A stretch of DNA of 31,527 bases from an uncultured Eubacteriales bacterium. GTDB taxonomy: Bacteria > Bacillota > Clostridia > Oscillospirales > CAG-272. Both the position numbers and the translations under genes were made by a program. Positions 21,673-28,801 of the stretch are shown in pieces. Every line of letters starts with the position of its first letter. Positions within the stretch are counted from its first letter, which is position 1. The notes beneath the pieces are model-generated. The model ran no database searches. It was given only the letters and a program-made list of their open reading frames with translations, and was not told the DNA's origin. The stretch lies in contig CAKSEM010000002.1 in NCBI GenBank assembly GCA_934446485.1, positions 1-31,527 on the forward strand. The letters are read 5' to 3'.

Positions 21673-22093
21673 CTATAAAAAATTGTCGTATACTTTCCGG
21701 TGTGATCTCTGCTTTGCCTTGATGGTACGCATCTATCCACGGTGTTTGGCGCTGTGTTAATTCGGTTAGCATGGAAGACGAACATGCGCTACACGCATCA
21801 ACGATGTGTTCAATCCTTCTTTTGTCTGCTGATGAAAACTTATATGATATGTCATTCCTCGGCGGATAGATAAACGAATTGCCGTAAATATCATACTTCA
21901 TATACACGCACGGAACCACCGGTCCAAAACTCCACGCTTCGATGCGCTCAAGGAAGCACTGTTTTTGCGTGCTAACTAAAAATTCAGCTTGAATATAGTA
22001 TAGTATTTTTTGTAACTTCAAATTTGTTACGATATTGCCTTGCATGTAGGCATAATAAATAACATATTCGGCAATTTCTTGTACTTTATACAT
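21656..22093 (-). CDS. Panacea-domain (DUF4065/SocA-like) protein
   Basis: A 145-residue protein with family landmarks: LKLQKILYYIQAEFL (25-39), then RIEAWSFGPVVPCVYMKY and YGNSF, and a later helix-rich end. Proteins of this domain act as antitoxins (Panacea, SocA) or are found in phages and mobile elements (GepA). No adjacent same-strand gene has a clear toxin signature; the convergent 171-residue gene is the only close candidate. No strong ribosome site precedes ATG 22093. Confidence 0.85.
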   Translation of the reverse strand: MYKVQEIAEYVIYYAYMQGNIVTNLKLQKILYYIQAEFLVSTQKQCFLERIEAWSFGPVVPCVYMKYDIYGNSFIYPPRNDISYKFSSADKRRIEHIVDACSACSSSMLTELTQRQTPWIDAYHQGKAEITPESIRQFFIEKEDG

Positions 22094-22099
22094 AATGTT

Positions 22100-22438
22100 T
22101 CACATGCAAAGTCTATCGTTCTCATAAGGACAAACACTGTTTATCAGCTTTTTCAGACGTTCCTCCATTCCATCAAAGCAATGGACAACATCATTCGCGA
22201 ACTCTGCTTCTGTCTTCCCGTGAAATTCTAAGTTACGGCGAACAAACTGCTGAAACTCATAGGTAATATCATCCGGCCACTCTCCCGCACAGGCAATACC
22301 GGAGACAATCAAATCATAAGGCTCGTAATGATGAACTGCGCAATCGTCACAACACCAGTACGACAGAGCACCAAAGCACGACGGCATAGCAAAGACGCCA
22401 TCCCTTTTCCCGCACACTTCGCAGATTTCATTGTCCAA
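22100..22438 (-). CDS. Cysteine-rich zinc-ribbon-like protein
   Basis: A 112-residue protein beginning MDNEICEVCGKRDGVFAMPS with CEVC and CCDDC pairs that could form one zinc site, then a helical segment (YEFQQFVRRNLEFHGK). It may bind nucleic acid or protein; function unknown. Confidence 0.75.
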   Translation of the reverse strand: MDNEICEVCGKRDGVFAMPSCFGALSYWCCDDCAVHHYEPYDLIVSGIACAGEWPDDITYEFQQFVRRNLEFHGKTEAEFANDVVHCFDGMEERLKKLINSVCPYENDRLCM

Positions 22439-22457
22439 TGTACTAAGACCTCCTCAA

Positions 22458-22703
22458 TTATTTTTTACTGGCATAACTGCAATAATCATCCGCGCACACT
22501 TCCATGCTGCTAAGGAGTCGCGTACACCAATGTTTATCGAGCAGTATATCCGGCTTATCCCACTTACAATCTTGGCAAGTGGTCGGCAGACGCATAGCTG
22601 CATCTCTTAATAGATCTCCCATGTCAATAGGAATTTCCCACTCATTTGCGTCGCACCATTCTGCATATTCGTTCAGGTGCGCAACAAGTTCTTCATTGGA
22701 CAT
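22458..22703 (-). CDS. Small zinc-binding accessory protein
   Basis: An 81-residue protein. An N-terminal helix (EELVAHLNEYAEWCD) is followed by TTCQDCKWDKP, HWCTRL and VCADDYCSYASKK. The C-x2-C ... W-C ... D-x-CSY ending recurs in the gene at 24280, so the two share a domain common in gut phages. Function unknown. Confidence 0.75.
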   Translation of the reverse strand: MSNEELVAHLNEYAEWCDANEWEIPIDMGDLLRDAAMRLPTTCQDCKWDKPDILLDKHWCTRLLSSMEVCADDYCSYASKK

Positions 22704-22896
22704 TCTTATTTTCCTCCTGTATACTTAACTCATAGCATCGTCTACACATTATCACTAGCATTTGAGGATGCGCCGTACCACCCATTCCGCCTCTAGTAAA
22801 TTTATCAGACTGACAATCTACGTCGCAGCCGTATGCCACATATACAGGTTCGTTGTGGGTGAATACCTTACCACATTGTACGCAGGTATTTGTCAT
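22693..22896 (-). CDS. Zinc-ribbon protein
   Basis: A 67-residue protein with CVQCGKVF at the start and MCRRCYEL near the end, a two-knuckle zinc ribbon with a Gly-rich insert (FTRGGMGGTAHPQ). Overlaps the downstream gene start. Function unknown. Confidence 0.72.
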   Translation of the reverse strand: MTNTCVQCGKVFTHNEPVYVAYGCDVDCQSDKFTRGGMGGTAHPQMLVIMCRRCYELSIQEENKNVQ

Positions 22897-22928
22897 TCTT
22901 ACTCAACCTCCTCATTACGCCGGAAATC

Positions 22929-23066
22929 TTAACTTATAAGTTGGTCTGCTAATATGTCATATAGTTCATACAAACAGTTCTGCACATCATTACTATCAAT
23001 AACTCTTTGTGCAAGATTTTCATCATTAAGAGATATCAACTCTATAACCAAATCTATCATACTCAT
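22929..23066 (-). CDS. Small acidic protein (45 residues)
   Basis: ORF starting ATG 23066 directly after the stop of a 13-codon ORF (TAGATG). The product begins MSMIDLVIELISLNDE and is acidic and helical. The ribosome site is weak. It continues the tight minus-strand packing, which is the main support. Confidence 0.45.
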   Translation of the reverse strand: MSMIDLVIELISLNDENLAQRVIDSNDVQNCLYELYDILADQLIS

Positions 23067-23108
23067 CTACACCATCTCAGAGCGATCATCGTACAACAGG
23101 TTTTTCAT
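23067..23108 (-). CDS. 13-codon micro-ORF
   Basis: ATG 23108 follows GGAGGAAGC, encodes MKNLLYDDRSEMV and stops immediately before the next ATG. It may serve mainly to pass ribosomes to the 45-residue gene. Confidence 0.3.
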   Translation of the reverse strand: MKNLLYDDRSEMV

Positions 23109-23257
23109 GCTTCCTCCGCTGCTAAAAATGCGTGTAAGACACTTAAGAAATCCACCACTCCATCATTATACGCCACAAGATAAGAGTTCTTTTGTGTTCT
23201 TTGCCTTATCGCTTCGATCGATGCAAAAGCAATACGATCCAGTTCATGCTTGGTCAA
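23105..23257 (-). CDS. Short paralog of the 23473-23658 protein
   Basis: A 50-residue protein starting TTG 23257 with GGAGGTG upstream, beginning MTKHELDRIAFASIEAIRQR. It aligns with the neighbouring 61-residue protein (TEHELDRITSALIDSIRH ... YYLMAYDNGVMDLLEVLREI). The shorter copy lacks about ten central residues. The two genes also share the upstream sequence GGAGGT and AAAATTGAC around the TTG start. A recent tandem duplication separated by one zinc-ribbon gene. Function unknown. Confidence 0.7.
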   Translation of the reverse strand: MTKHELDRIAFASIEAIRQRTQKNSYLVAYNDGVVDFLSVLHAFLAAEEA

Positions 23258-23438
23258 TTTTGACACCTCCGTCTTTTATCCATTTAAGCAACTCAAAACA
23301 GCATTTCATACACAGATCACCCCCAGTCGCTAGACTCTCATACAATTCTACATTCTTTCGATAATCAAGTCTCAGTTCTCCATGCTTGCAGCCTGTGATT
23401 TCCGCTCCGCACCTATCACAAAACCTTTTTAATGCCAT
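23244..23438 (-). CDS. Zinc-ribbon protein
   Basis: A 64-residue protein beginning MALKRFCDRCGAEI, with a first CDRCG knuckle, a middle GCKHGELRLDYR segment and LCMKCCFELLKWI at the end. It resembles small phage zinc-ribbon proteins with a split knuckle. ATG 23438 follows AGGAGG. Confidence 0.75.
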   Translation of the reverse strand: MALKRFCDRCGAEITGCKHGELRLDYRKNVELYESLATGGDLCMKCCFELLKWIKDGGVKIDQA

Positions 23439-23472
23439 CTTTTTACGTCCTCCTGTTTTACGCAAATATAGA

Positions 23473-23658
23473 TCATTTTTGCTCGTTCTCCGATAAAATC
23501 TCTCGCAGGACTTCCAAGAGATCCATTACTCCATTATCATATGCCATAAGGTAATAGCTCGTTAAGGATTCTGGCACCCACGACAACCGTTCTTGCGTCA
23601 TATGCCTTATCGAATCAATTAATGCAGAAGTAATACGGTCTAATTCATGTTCTGTCAA
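23473..23658 (-). CDS. Small helical protein, long paralog
   Basis: A 61-residue protein starting TTG 23658, eight bases after GGAGG; upstream ATGs in the frame overlap the ribosome site. It begins MTEHELDRITSALIDSIRHM and ends LLEVLREILSENEQK. Its relative lies at 23105-23257. Function unknown. Confidence 0.72.
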   Translation of the reverse strand: MTEHELDRITSALIDSIRHMTQERLSWVPESLTSYYLMAYDNGVMDLLEVLREILSENEQK

Positions 23659-23672
23659 TTTTGCTACCTCCA

Positions 23673-23987
23673 TCAATGCTTTGTTGCCACTTTCTTTGGT
23701 TCAAACCTCCCTATGAACGCCATAGCTTGGCACCACCCGCGCCAATACTCGCTGTTCTCCTTGTTCGTATCTTCTGGCACTTCATTATCCATAGCGTCCA
23801 GCAATCTTGTACGGCTGATGAATTCCTTGCCAGATGACACACTGCTGATTGCTGCACTATAACCGCTGCAATACACTTTTATAAACAGATCCCATGGCGC
23901 ACAAAACATTAAGCGTAGACGTTGCCATTTGGTAAATTTACATCCGAACAGTGCTTCATAAAAATCAATATCTCGTTTCGTTATCAA
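23673..23987 (-). CDS. Hypothetical protein
   Basis: A 104-residue protein starting TTG 23987 with GGAG about ten bases upstream. Aromatic and basic N-terminal half (FYEALFGCKFTKWQRLRLMF), then a helix and a WRGWCQAMAFIGRF end. No family recognised. Confidence 0.68.
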   Translation of the reverse strand: MITKRDIDFYEALFGCKFTKWQRLRLMFCAPWDLFIKVYCSGYSAAISSVSSGKEFISRTRLLDAMDNEVPEDTNKENSEYWRGWCQAMAFIGRFEPKKVATKH

Positions 23988-24034
23988 TAAACAACACTCC
24001 TAATTTAAGGCTGAACCCAAACCTCCGGTGGGAA

Positions 24035-24262
24035 TTAGTCAACTACGCTCCAGTCTAGTTTCTGCCCACAATACGGACATCTCTCCAATCCTCGCGCCCT
24101 ATCATAATATCCGTCATCGCAATCTTCATAATCATCGAAAGACCTTCCGCATCTGGGGCATTCCGACGGGTTCCATTTTTCTGCTACAACACACATCGGG
24201 CGGTTAATATCTTCCAGAGCTTGTGCGTAACCTCGTTGAAAATCCGACATTGAATTCGGCAT
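24035..24262 (-). CDS. Zinc-ribbon protein
   Basis: A 75-residue protein: helical start (SDFQRGYAQALEDINR), then ECPRCGRSF and RCPYCGQKLDW knuckles flanking an Asp/Tyr-rich loop. Typical rubredoxin-like zinc ribbon of phage accessory regions. GGGAGG precedes ATG 24262. Confidence 0.78.
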   Translation of the reverse strand: MPNSMSDFQRGYAQALEDINRPMCVVAEKWNPSECPRCGRSFDDYEDCDDGYYDRARGLERCPYCGQKLDWSVVD

Positions 24263-24279
24263 GTGTATCCTCCCTATAA

Positions 24280-24573
24280 CTATTGTTTCTCACCATAACT
24301 ACAAAAATCATCTGGATATACGCCTTCATCCCATTGCGTACACCATAAAACTCCTTCAATATATAGATTCTCTGTTCTATCTCCTCTATTTAGCTCACGA
24401 CAATGACCACAATCTTTGCATCGTGTCACCGGCACTGCATCAACAGTTGGCGCGTCGTCTATCAAGGTGTGCATTAGTCGAATCGACGTCCCACCTGTTA
24501 CTAACCATCCTTCATCAACTACACTATAAGGTCTAATATGGGCGCGCATCAAATCAGCATCAACAAGTCTCAT
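24280..24573 (-). CDS. Zinc-binding accessory protein
   Basis: A 97-residue protein beginning MRLVDADLMRAHIRPYSV, with a middle IDDAPTVDAVPVTRCKDCGHC and a closing VLWCTQWDEGVYPDDFCSYG. The APTVDAV-x-RCKDC ... DDFCSYGE layout is frequent in gut Firmicutes phages. ATG 24573 has AGGGAG at good spacing. Function unknown. Confidence 0.8.
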   Translation of the reverse strand: MRLVDADLMRAHIRPYSVVDEGWLVTGGTSIRLMHTLIDDAPTVDAVPVTRCKDCGHCRELNRGDRTENLYIEGVLWCTQWDEGVYPDDFCSYGEKQ

Positions 24574-24596
24574 TTGCTTCTCCCTCAAGATATTCT

Positions 24597-24977
24597 TTAT
24601 GGTTTAACGTCCACGGAAACGGGGAACTCGGTGTGAAAATGCAGCTCGTAATGGTACGGGTCGGCGTGTGTACCAGTAATATCCTCAACAACATACATCG
24701 TGTAATCGTTGAGATAGATGTAATTCTTCTTGTAGGTGCTAGGGCCAGTCTTGACAGTGACAACCAGCTCATTGGTACTATTGTTGGAGATGTCCATGTA
24801 ACCTTCGGCGTATAGAATAACCAGATCGGTACGGGCATTATATACGGTGATACGCCGCTCAGACTCAAAATACGACGCTTGTTGGGACATATTATAGTTG
24901 ACTTTATCGGCTTCGGTGCATCCTGTTAGTACTATCATAAGGCACACAGCCAACGCCACGATCAGCTTCTTTTTCAT
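24597..24977 (-). CDS. Phage-encoded lipoprotein
   Basis: A 126-residue lipoprotein. Signal sequence MKKKLIVALAVCLMIVLTGC has a lipobox (LTGC, Cys20). The mature part is beta-rich (ITVYNARTDLVILYAEGYMDI, in part; ELVVTVKTG). GGGGAG precedes the ATG. Surface lipoproteins of temperate phages often block superinfection; that is plausible but not shown. Confidence 0.82.
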   Translation of the reverse strand: MKKKLIVALAVCLMIVLTGCTEADKVNYNMSQQASYFESERRITVYNARTDLVILYAEGYMDISNNSTNELVVTVKTGPSTYKKNYIYLNDYTMYVVEDITGTHADPYHYELHFHTEFPVSVDVKP

Positions 24978-24998
24978 GTGTTTTCTCCCCTACTACTG

Positions 24999-25073
24999 CT
25001 ATTTGACATTCAGCTTCACTCCAAAAACTTCTTCTGCATTAATATTCCATATCGTAGCAATACTTTTCATCAT
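24999..25073 (-). CDS. 24-codon small ORF
   Basis: ORF beginning MMKSIATIWNINAEEVFGVK just past the stop of the DUF6273-like gene. Its composition looks protein-like and it fills the only gap here, but no ribosome site is clear. Confidence 0.35.
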   Translation of the reverse strand: MMKSIATIWNINAEEVFGVKLNVK

Positions 25074-25074
25074 A

Positions 25075-25641
25075 TCAATGACTTCGGCGCGCCTTCTGTT
25101 CCTCTGCGTTCTCTCTATTTAAGTACGACACTAAAATTTCAGAATTGAGTTGGCAAAGCGGGCGAACGCCACCGTTGCAGCTATCTGGGTAGTTGCTGTT
25201 CAAAGAGCCATCCGAACTGACGTATCGGACGTAAGAATTTGTGGGACTGTCCGGTGTAGCTGTCCACCACCAGCAATCCGGAAGCACCGGAATGTTGTCG
25301 CGAAAAAGGCGATATTCCTCGCAGGTGATAAGCCCAATCCGCCGAACAATGCCATCGTAATTCTTCAAGCCATCATCTGCGGTCAAGTCGATGTTAAAAT
25401 ACTTAAACATTTCTTTCGGCGCGCCAGATCTAATCAAACGGCACAAGAATTCATTATTCAGATAGGCGCGAAGAGAAGAAGCAGCAAAGTCATTCTTATT
25501 CTTTTGGTTAAAGCTACGTTTTTCGATGCAATCAGAAGTAATACACTTTACCCAATCCTCACCTGTCTGAATGACTGTCCAATTGATTCCGCCCATTACG
25601 AATTCTTGTCTCGGCTCGAAGCCGTGTTTATTCTCTGTCAT
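25075..25641 (-). CDS. DUF6273-like protein (C-type-lectin-like module)
   Basis: A 188-residue protein. After a short N-terminal region, ASSLRAYLNNEFLCRL, GLITCEEYRLFRDNIPVL and CWWWTATPDSPTNSYVRYVS lead to GGVRPLCQLNSEILVS. The LRxxLN, L-x-x-E-E-Y, WWTATP and GVRP landmarks match the DUF6273/CLec-type family in Clostridia and their phages. The WWWTATP to GGVRP interval is where diversity-generating retroelements act in some relatives, but no reverse transcriptase or template is here. ATG 25641 has AAGGGGTG upstream. Confidence 0.75.
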   Translation of the reverse strand: MTENKHGFEPRQEFVMGGINWTVIQTGEDWVKCITSDCIEKRSFNQKNKNDFAASSLRAYLNNEFLCRLIRSGAPKEMFKYFNIDLTADDGLKNYDGIVRRIGLITCEEYRLFRDNIPVLPDCWWWTATPDSPTNSYVRYVSSDGSLNSNYPDSCNGGVRPLCQLNSEILVSYLNRENAEEQKARRSH

Positions 25642-25698
25642 ATTAAACACCCCTTTTATTTAACATTTCTTACCGCCATCATTTTATCGCAACGATGT

Positions 25699-26043
25699 TT
25701 ACTTCCAATATCCCGCCATATCGTTACTAAAATCCGCGCCTACAATTCCACCATGCTTCGCCAACACCCCATCTATCAACTCAACTGGTACATAACCGTA
25801 TACTGTATCACATGGCCGATCTTTATCTACTGCGTATTCTATCAACTCGGAATCCTCATCACTAGGATAACCAAGTTCGACTTTATCAAAATGATTTGCA
25901 TCATCCTCTCTCGGAGAACTGTAGCACGCATCACCCGCCTGCACCGACACCGTATATCCATCCGCGCACTTTACACGTGGGCGGACGACCTGTATGCCAT
26001 TATGCTGCATTCTGTATTTTCGTAAAAACTCATTGATTTTCAT
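25699..26043 (-). CDS. Hypothetical protein
   Basis: A 114-residue protein beginning MKINEFLRKYRMQHNGIQVV, with VRPRVKCADGYTVSVQAGD, a negatively charged middle and TVYGYVPVELIDGVLAKHGG. It resembles a common but uncharacterised gut-phage protein. Its ATG overlaps the upstream gene's stop. Confidence 0.75.
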   Translation of the reverse strand: MKINEFLRKYRMQHNGIQVVRPRVKCADGYTVSVQAGDACYSSPREDDANHFDKVELGYPSDEDSELIEYAVDKDRPCDTVYGYVPVELIDGVLAKHGGIVGADFSNDMAGYWK

Positions 26044-26252
26044 GGGTCTTGCCTGCCTCCCAAAACCGCAATTGCATCTCCAAACAAAATCCAGTATGCT
26101 TCTTCGATCAGTGCATCCGGCGCATTATACCAGTTGTAGTCCTCACATACGTTGTCGAGATTGCCGATGGGACAATCTTCACACGGGTTTTCACTGCAAT
26201 TCCTGCTTAGGCAGAAGTCGCTTAACTCTACTCGCATCTCATTAATTTTCAT
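26040..26252 (-). CDS. Small cysteine-rich protein
   Basis: A 70-residue protein beginning MKINEMRVELSDFCLSRNCS, with CSENPCEDCPIG and a further Cys, a likely zinc or Fe-S site, then a helix (APDALIEEAYWILFGDA). The MKINE start is shared with the next gene, hinting at a duplicated start region. Function unknown. Confidence 0.68.
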   Translation of the reverse strand: MKINEMRVELSDFCLSRNCSENPCEDCPIGNLDNVCEDYNWYNAPDALIEEAYWILFGDAIAVLGGRQDP

Positions 26253-26925
26253 GCTGCCGTCCCATCTCTGCATCGCTCTCCTTGAGCATCTGCGGCAGCA
26301 CCGCCTTTGCATAAGCACACGCTGCCATATACTGTGCCTCATAGATCGTGCCTCTATAAATACTCTTGACGCGCACTTTAAAGTCACTCAGAGTGCTAAA
26401 CCAGCACCCGGCGCGGACAAACATCGCTCCGTCCTGATCGATGTAAAAATAGGCCGTTCTATGCTCTCTGCCGATATTGCCGACCTGCACATACAGGCCA
26501 TCCACTACGCGACCTTCCTCAAATGTTGCACGCACGCTAATATACTCGCCCAGCTTGCACCGGACACCCAGCTTGCACTCGTTTCCCAGCACGCACCAGT
26601 CACCCAGCTTGCAATCATATCCCAGCTTGCACCCGTTGCCCAGCTCGCACCCGCAGCCCAGCTTGCACCCGTTGCCCAGCTCGCACCCGCAGCCCAGCAC
26701 GCACCCGCAGCCCAGCACGCACCAGTCACCCAGCTTGCACCAGTCACCCAGCTCGCACCAGTCGCCCAGCTTGCACCCGCAGCCCAGCTCGCACCAGTCG
26801 CCAAAGATTACCTTGTCCGCCGCGCCAAAACTGATGCCCGTGCAGTCAGTGCGGTCAGGTATGACCAGATAGCCATTCTTACCACGCTCCAGTGCGTCAA
26901 ATTCCGCTTGTGTCATCTTACGCAT
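26242..26925 (-). CDS. Left-handed beta-helix protein with cysteine ladder
   Basis: A 227-residue protein. Residues 41-130 are about 15 perfect hexapeptides of form L-G-x-x-C-x, matching the [LIV]-G-x4 rule of left-handed parallel beta-helices, but with Cys at the fifth position in nearly every unit. Three hexads make one coil, so about five coils with stacked cysteines on each face. The C-terminal 95 residues are non-repetitive (YVQVGNIGREHRTAYFYIDQ). ATG 26925 has GGAGGAT upstream. No acyltransferase motif is evident; a metal- or disulfide-stabilised structural role is inferred. Confidence 0.8.
   Translation of the reverse strand: MRKMTQAEFDALERGKNGYLVIPDRTDCTGISFGAADKVIFGDWCELGCGCKLGDWCELGDWCKLGDWCVLGCGCVLGCGCELGNGCKLGCGCELGNGCKLGYDCKLGDWCVLGNECKLGVRCKLGEYISVRATFEEGRVVDGLYVQVGNIGREHRTAYFYIDQDGAMFVRAGCWFSTLSDFKVRVKSIYRGTIYEAQYMAACAYAKAVLPQMLKESDAEMGRQHEN
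26536..26805 (-). repeat. 18-bp-periodic coding repeat
   Basis: About 15 in-frame units of 18 bp encode the L-G-x-x-C-x hexads. Many units are nearly identical at DNA level (GGCAAGCTGGG... type), so recombination can change copy number. Confidence 0.85.
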
Positions 26926-27118
26926 TTTTATCCTCCATTTTCGCGCCGTGGTGTGGGCAGTAGCGCATAATCCCCATCACAATCATGATCACGTCATCAA
27001 ACCCGTCCATGTACCCCATCTTGTAAAACCCGTTGCCGAGGTTGCGGTCGTGCTCCGCTTTCTTGCGGCGTTTGGTCAGCTCCCGCAGCAGCTCGTCGCG
27101 GTCGATGGTGTCAGTCAT
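26918..27118 (-). CDS. Small hypothetical protein
   Basis: A 66-residue protein with a charged helix (DELLRELTKRRKKAEHDRN), GYMDGFDDVIMIVMGIM and a final CPHHGAKME. The end looks like a zinc knuckle CPHCGAKM in which the second Cys is His. ATG 27118 has AGGAGG upstream. Confidence 0.7.
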   Translation of the reverse strand: MTDTIDRDELLRELTKRRKKAEHDRNLGNGFYKMGYMDGFDDVIMIVMGIMRYCPHHGAKMEDKNA

Positions 27119-27434
27119 CGGTGGTCGCCTCCTCGTATATACACATAATCCCGTCGTATGCTTTAGCCGCTTCGTGTTCGATCCGGCAACCTCGCGCATC
27201 TTCCCACCCTTTGCAAAAGTAGACAGCATCACAGCGAGCCATCTCTATCAGCGACTGACCTAAGTGGTAGAGCGCTCCGTTGTTTGCGTAGCACGGTACG
27301 CTATATTTGTTGTAATATGTATCAACCACAGTATACCCCATGTTCTCAAGCATCTGACTCGCTTCATTCCGCGCCGCAATGATTTCTTCTTCCGTTTTTC
27401 CGCTCATCGGCTGGGATATCATCGCCATTCTCAT
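27111..27434 (-). CDS. DUF4406-like / nucleoside 2-deoxyribosyltransferase-fold protein
   Basis: A 107-residue protein: ISQPMSGKTEEEIIAAR at the start, GYTVVDTYY in the middle, then MARCDAVYFCKGWEDARGCR and IEHEAA. These match the DUF4406 pattern (MSGx...CDAVxFxxGWExARGCxxE), related to the Rossmann-like deoxyribosyltransferase fold. A nucleotide or nucleoside substrate is possible. The ATG overlaps the upstream stop. Confidence 0.82.
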   Translation of the reverse strand: MRMAMISQPMSGKTEEEIIAARNEASQMLENMGYTVVDTYYNKYSVPCYANNGALYHLGQSLIEMARCDAVYFCKGWEDARGCRIEHEAAKAYDGIMCIYEEATTDD

Positions 27435-27625
27435 TCTGCGTCGCCCTCCATCACTTTCTTTGCCAAATCGCCTACACCGAGGATATAGCCATATGTAAAG
27501 CTCTCAACGGTGGTCGCTTCTGCTGGCGCCGCCGCGGATACTAGCGTCCTCTTCTCGATCAGCTCCAACGCCGCCTTACGGATCTCGTCTGCCGTGATGT
27601 TCATCTGCTTGTCCTCAATTGTCAT
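27431..27625 (-). CDS. Small hypothetical protein
   Basis: A 64-residue protein beginning MTIEDKQMNITADEIRKAAL, helical, with a Gly-rich turn (TYGYILGVGDLAKK). GGAGGGACAAC precedes ATG 27625. No family recognised. Confidence 0.7.
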   Translation of the reverse strand: MTIEDKQMNITADEIRKAALELIEKRTLVSAAAPAEATTVESFTYGYILGVGDLAKKVMEGDAE

Positions 27626-27806
27626 GTTGTCCCTCCATTTTTTTGCCGCAATAAGGGCAATAATTGTGCTTGATAATGCTTTTATGTCCGCACTCCGAGC
27701 AGTAATATATCCTGCCGTCACGGTAAATGGGCTCTCCATCCTGATCTATCCCATAGTACCTGCTGGTAGTCACCGACTCCCACCTGCCGACCATACGCGA
27801 AAACAT
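27615..27806 (-). CDS. Zinc-ribbon protein
   Basis: A 63-residue protein with YYCSECGHKS and NYCPYCGKKME knuckles after a short beta-rich start (YYGIDQDGEPIYRDGR). The start is uncertain: ATG 27806 lacks a clear ribosome site, and the reading frame is open upstream into the PAPS-reductase gene. Confidence 0.68.
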   Translation of the reverse strand: MFSRMVGRWESVTTSRYYGIDQDGEPIYRDGRIYYCSECGHKSIIKHNYCPYCGKKMEGQHDN

Positions 27807-27814
27807 ATTGTCGT

Positions 27815-28696
27815 TTATAACTGCTCGTCCTCCCACATCGTCATCTGCCCCGGAAGTATGCTGTCCTCCATCCACCAGTGCCATACACCCTCGACCGTGC
27901 CTCCCCAGACGCCATGATTGCTCATCCCGGCAGCTTCGCGCGCCTTGAGCATCCGGTCAAAGGCGTGAAGGTACATCGTCTTGAACTTTGGCCAGCGCGC
28001 GAACTCCTCATATCTGTGTTTGCCTGCCATCGGACAACCAATGCACCCCACGCGCCGCCATCCCTCCGCATACAGAGGATTCACGTTCACACGCTCCGCT
28101 TGCAGGTAATCCCATACGTCATCATCCGACCAGTCCACGATGGGATTGCAGATGCACTTGCCCTTGAGCTGGCACGTCTCAAACGTCCTGCGGTCCTCAT
28201 CACTGTCCATCGACAGCATCAACACGGTCTTGGCCTTGTCCCTGTGTTGGATCTCGTGCGGCGCCCTGTTGGCCTTGCGGCGTGCACTCTCCGCCCAGCG
28301 CACGCCCGTGACGATATACCGATTTCCACAATGCTGCTCCTTGAGCACATCGCAGCAATATCTCGTCATCCGCGTTGGGGCTGTGCGCTTTAGTGGGATC
28401 AGCGCCCACATCGACGTCCGCTCGCCCTTGTAGACGGGCAGATTACAGATGCACTTAATCCCGACGGACTCCAACCGCGCAAACTCGCTCCTCACAAATC
28501 TCACGGTCTCAGGAGCGTCTGCCGTGGTGTGGTTGTGCGCCACCTCATAAGGGATGCCAGCTTTGCCCGCCAGATCGAGGATGACGCTGCTGTCCTTGCC
28601 TCCAGAGATCGTGATCACAAGCGGCTGCTCGTACAATAGCAGGCTTATATCGCTGGCCTGTTGCAGACGTGCGATTGCCATGTCAACCTTGTCCAT
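27815..28696 (-). CDS. Phosphoadenosine phosphosulfate reductase-like ATP pyrophosphatase-fold protein
   Basis: A 293-residue PP-loop enzyme. SGGKDSSV is the adenylation loop, and the PAPS-reductase core continues with VAHNHTTADAPETVRF and IVTGVRWAESARRK. Cysteines in RYCCDVLK, CICNPIVDWSDDDVWDYL and CIGCPMAG could hold a [4Fe-4S] cluster. Phage members may act in nucleic-acid modification (DndC is a relative) rather than sulfur assimilation; no other dnd gene is present. ATG 28696 has AAGGA at good spacing. Confidence 0.85.
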   Translation of the reverse strand: MDKVDMAIARLQQASDISLLLYEQPLVITISGGKDSSVILDLAGKAGIPYEVAHNHTTADAPETVRFVRSEFARLESVGIKCICNLPVYKGERTSMWALIPLKRTAPTRMTRYCCDVLKEQHCGNRYIVTGVRWAESARRKANRAPHEIQHRDKAKTVLMLSMDSDEDRRTFETCQLKGKCICNPIVDWSDDDVWDYLQAERVNVNPLYAEGWRRVGCIGCPMAGKHRYEEFARWPKFKTMYLHAFDRMLKAREAAGMSNHGVWGGTVEGVWHWWMEDSILPGQMTMWEDEQL

Positions 28697-28801
28697 ACTT
28701 ATCATCCTTGTTCATCTTTGCCCTACAATTAAGGCAGTATTTTTGTCAATATATTTGGATTTCATATTAGCTATTTTCCTTGCGCTTTTCGGTATTTTTG
28801 T

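Noticed and set aside
26126..26131. TATAAT on the minus strand inside the coding region near 26.1 kb
   Set aside because: It lacks the CACAC-GCCA box and the TGTGG extension found at the two intergenic promoters, and it lies inside a gene.
26536..26805. CRISPR-like array
   Set aside because: The repeats are contiguous, 18-bp, in frame and translated; there are no spacers. No CRISPR array was seen elsewhere, and the Cas4-like nuclease stands without cas genes.
26477..26872. Plus-strand ORF rich in HPxPS repeats opposite the beta-helix gene
   Set aside because: A mirror-frame artefact of the 18-bp coding repeat; the minus frame has the ribosome site and a coherent fold pattern.
28706..28801. 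12- and 17-codon ORFs in ATGA-type overlap before the PAPS-reductase-like gene
   Set aside because: The overlaps are suggestive but the ORFs are too short and have weak ribosome sites; noted only as possible coupling.
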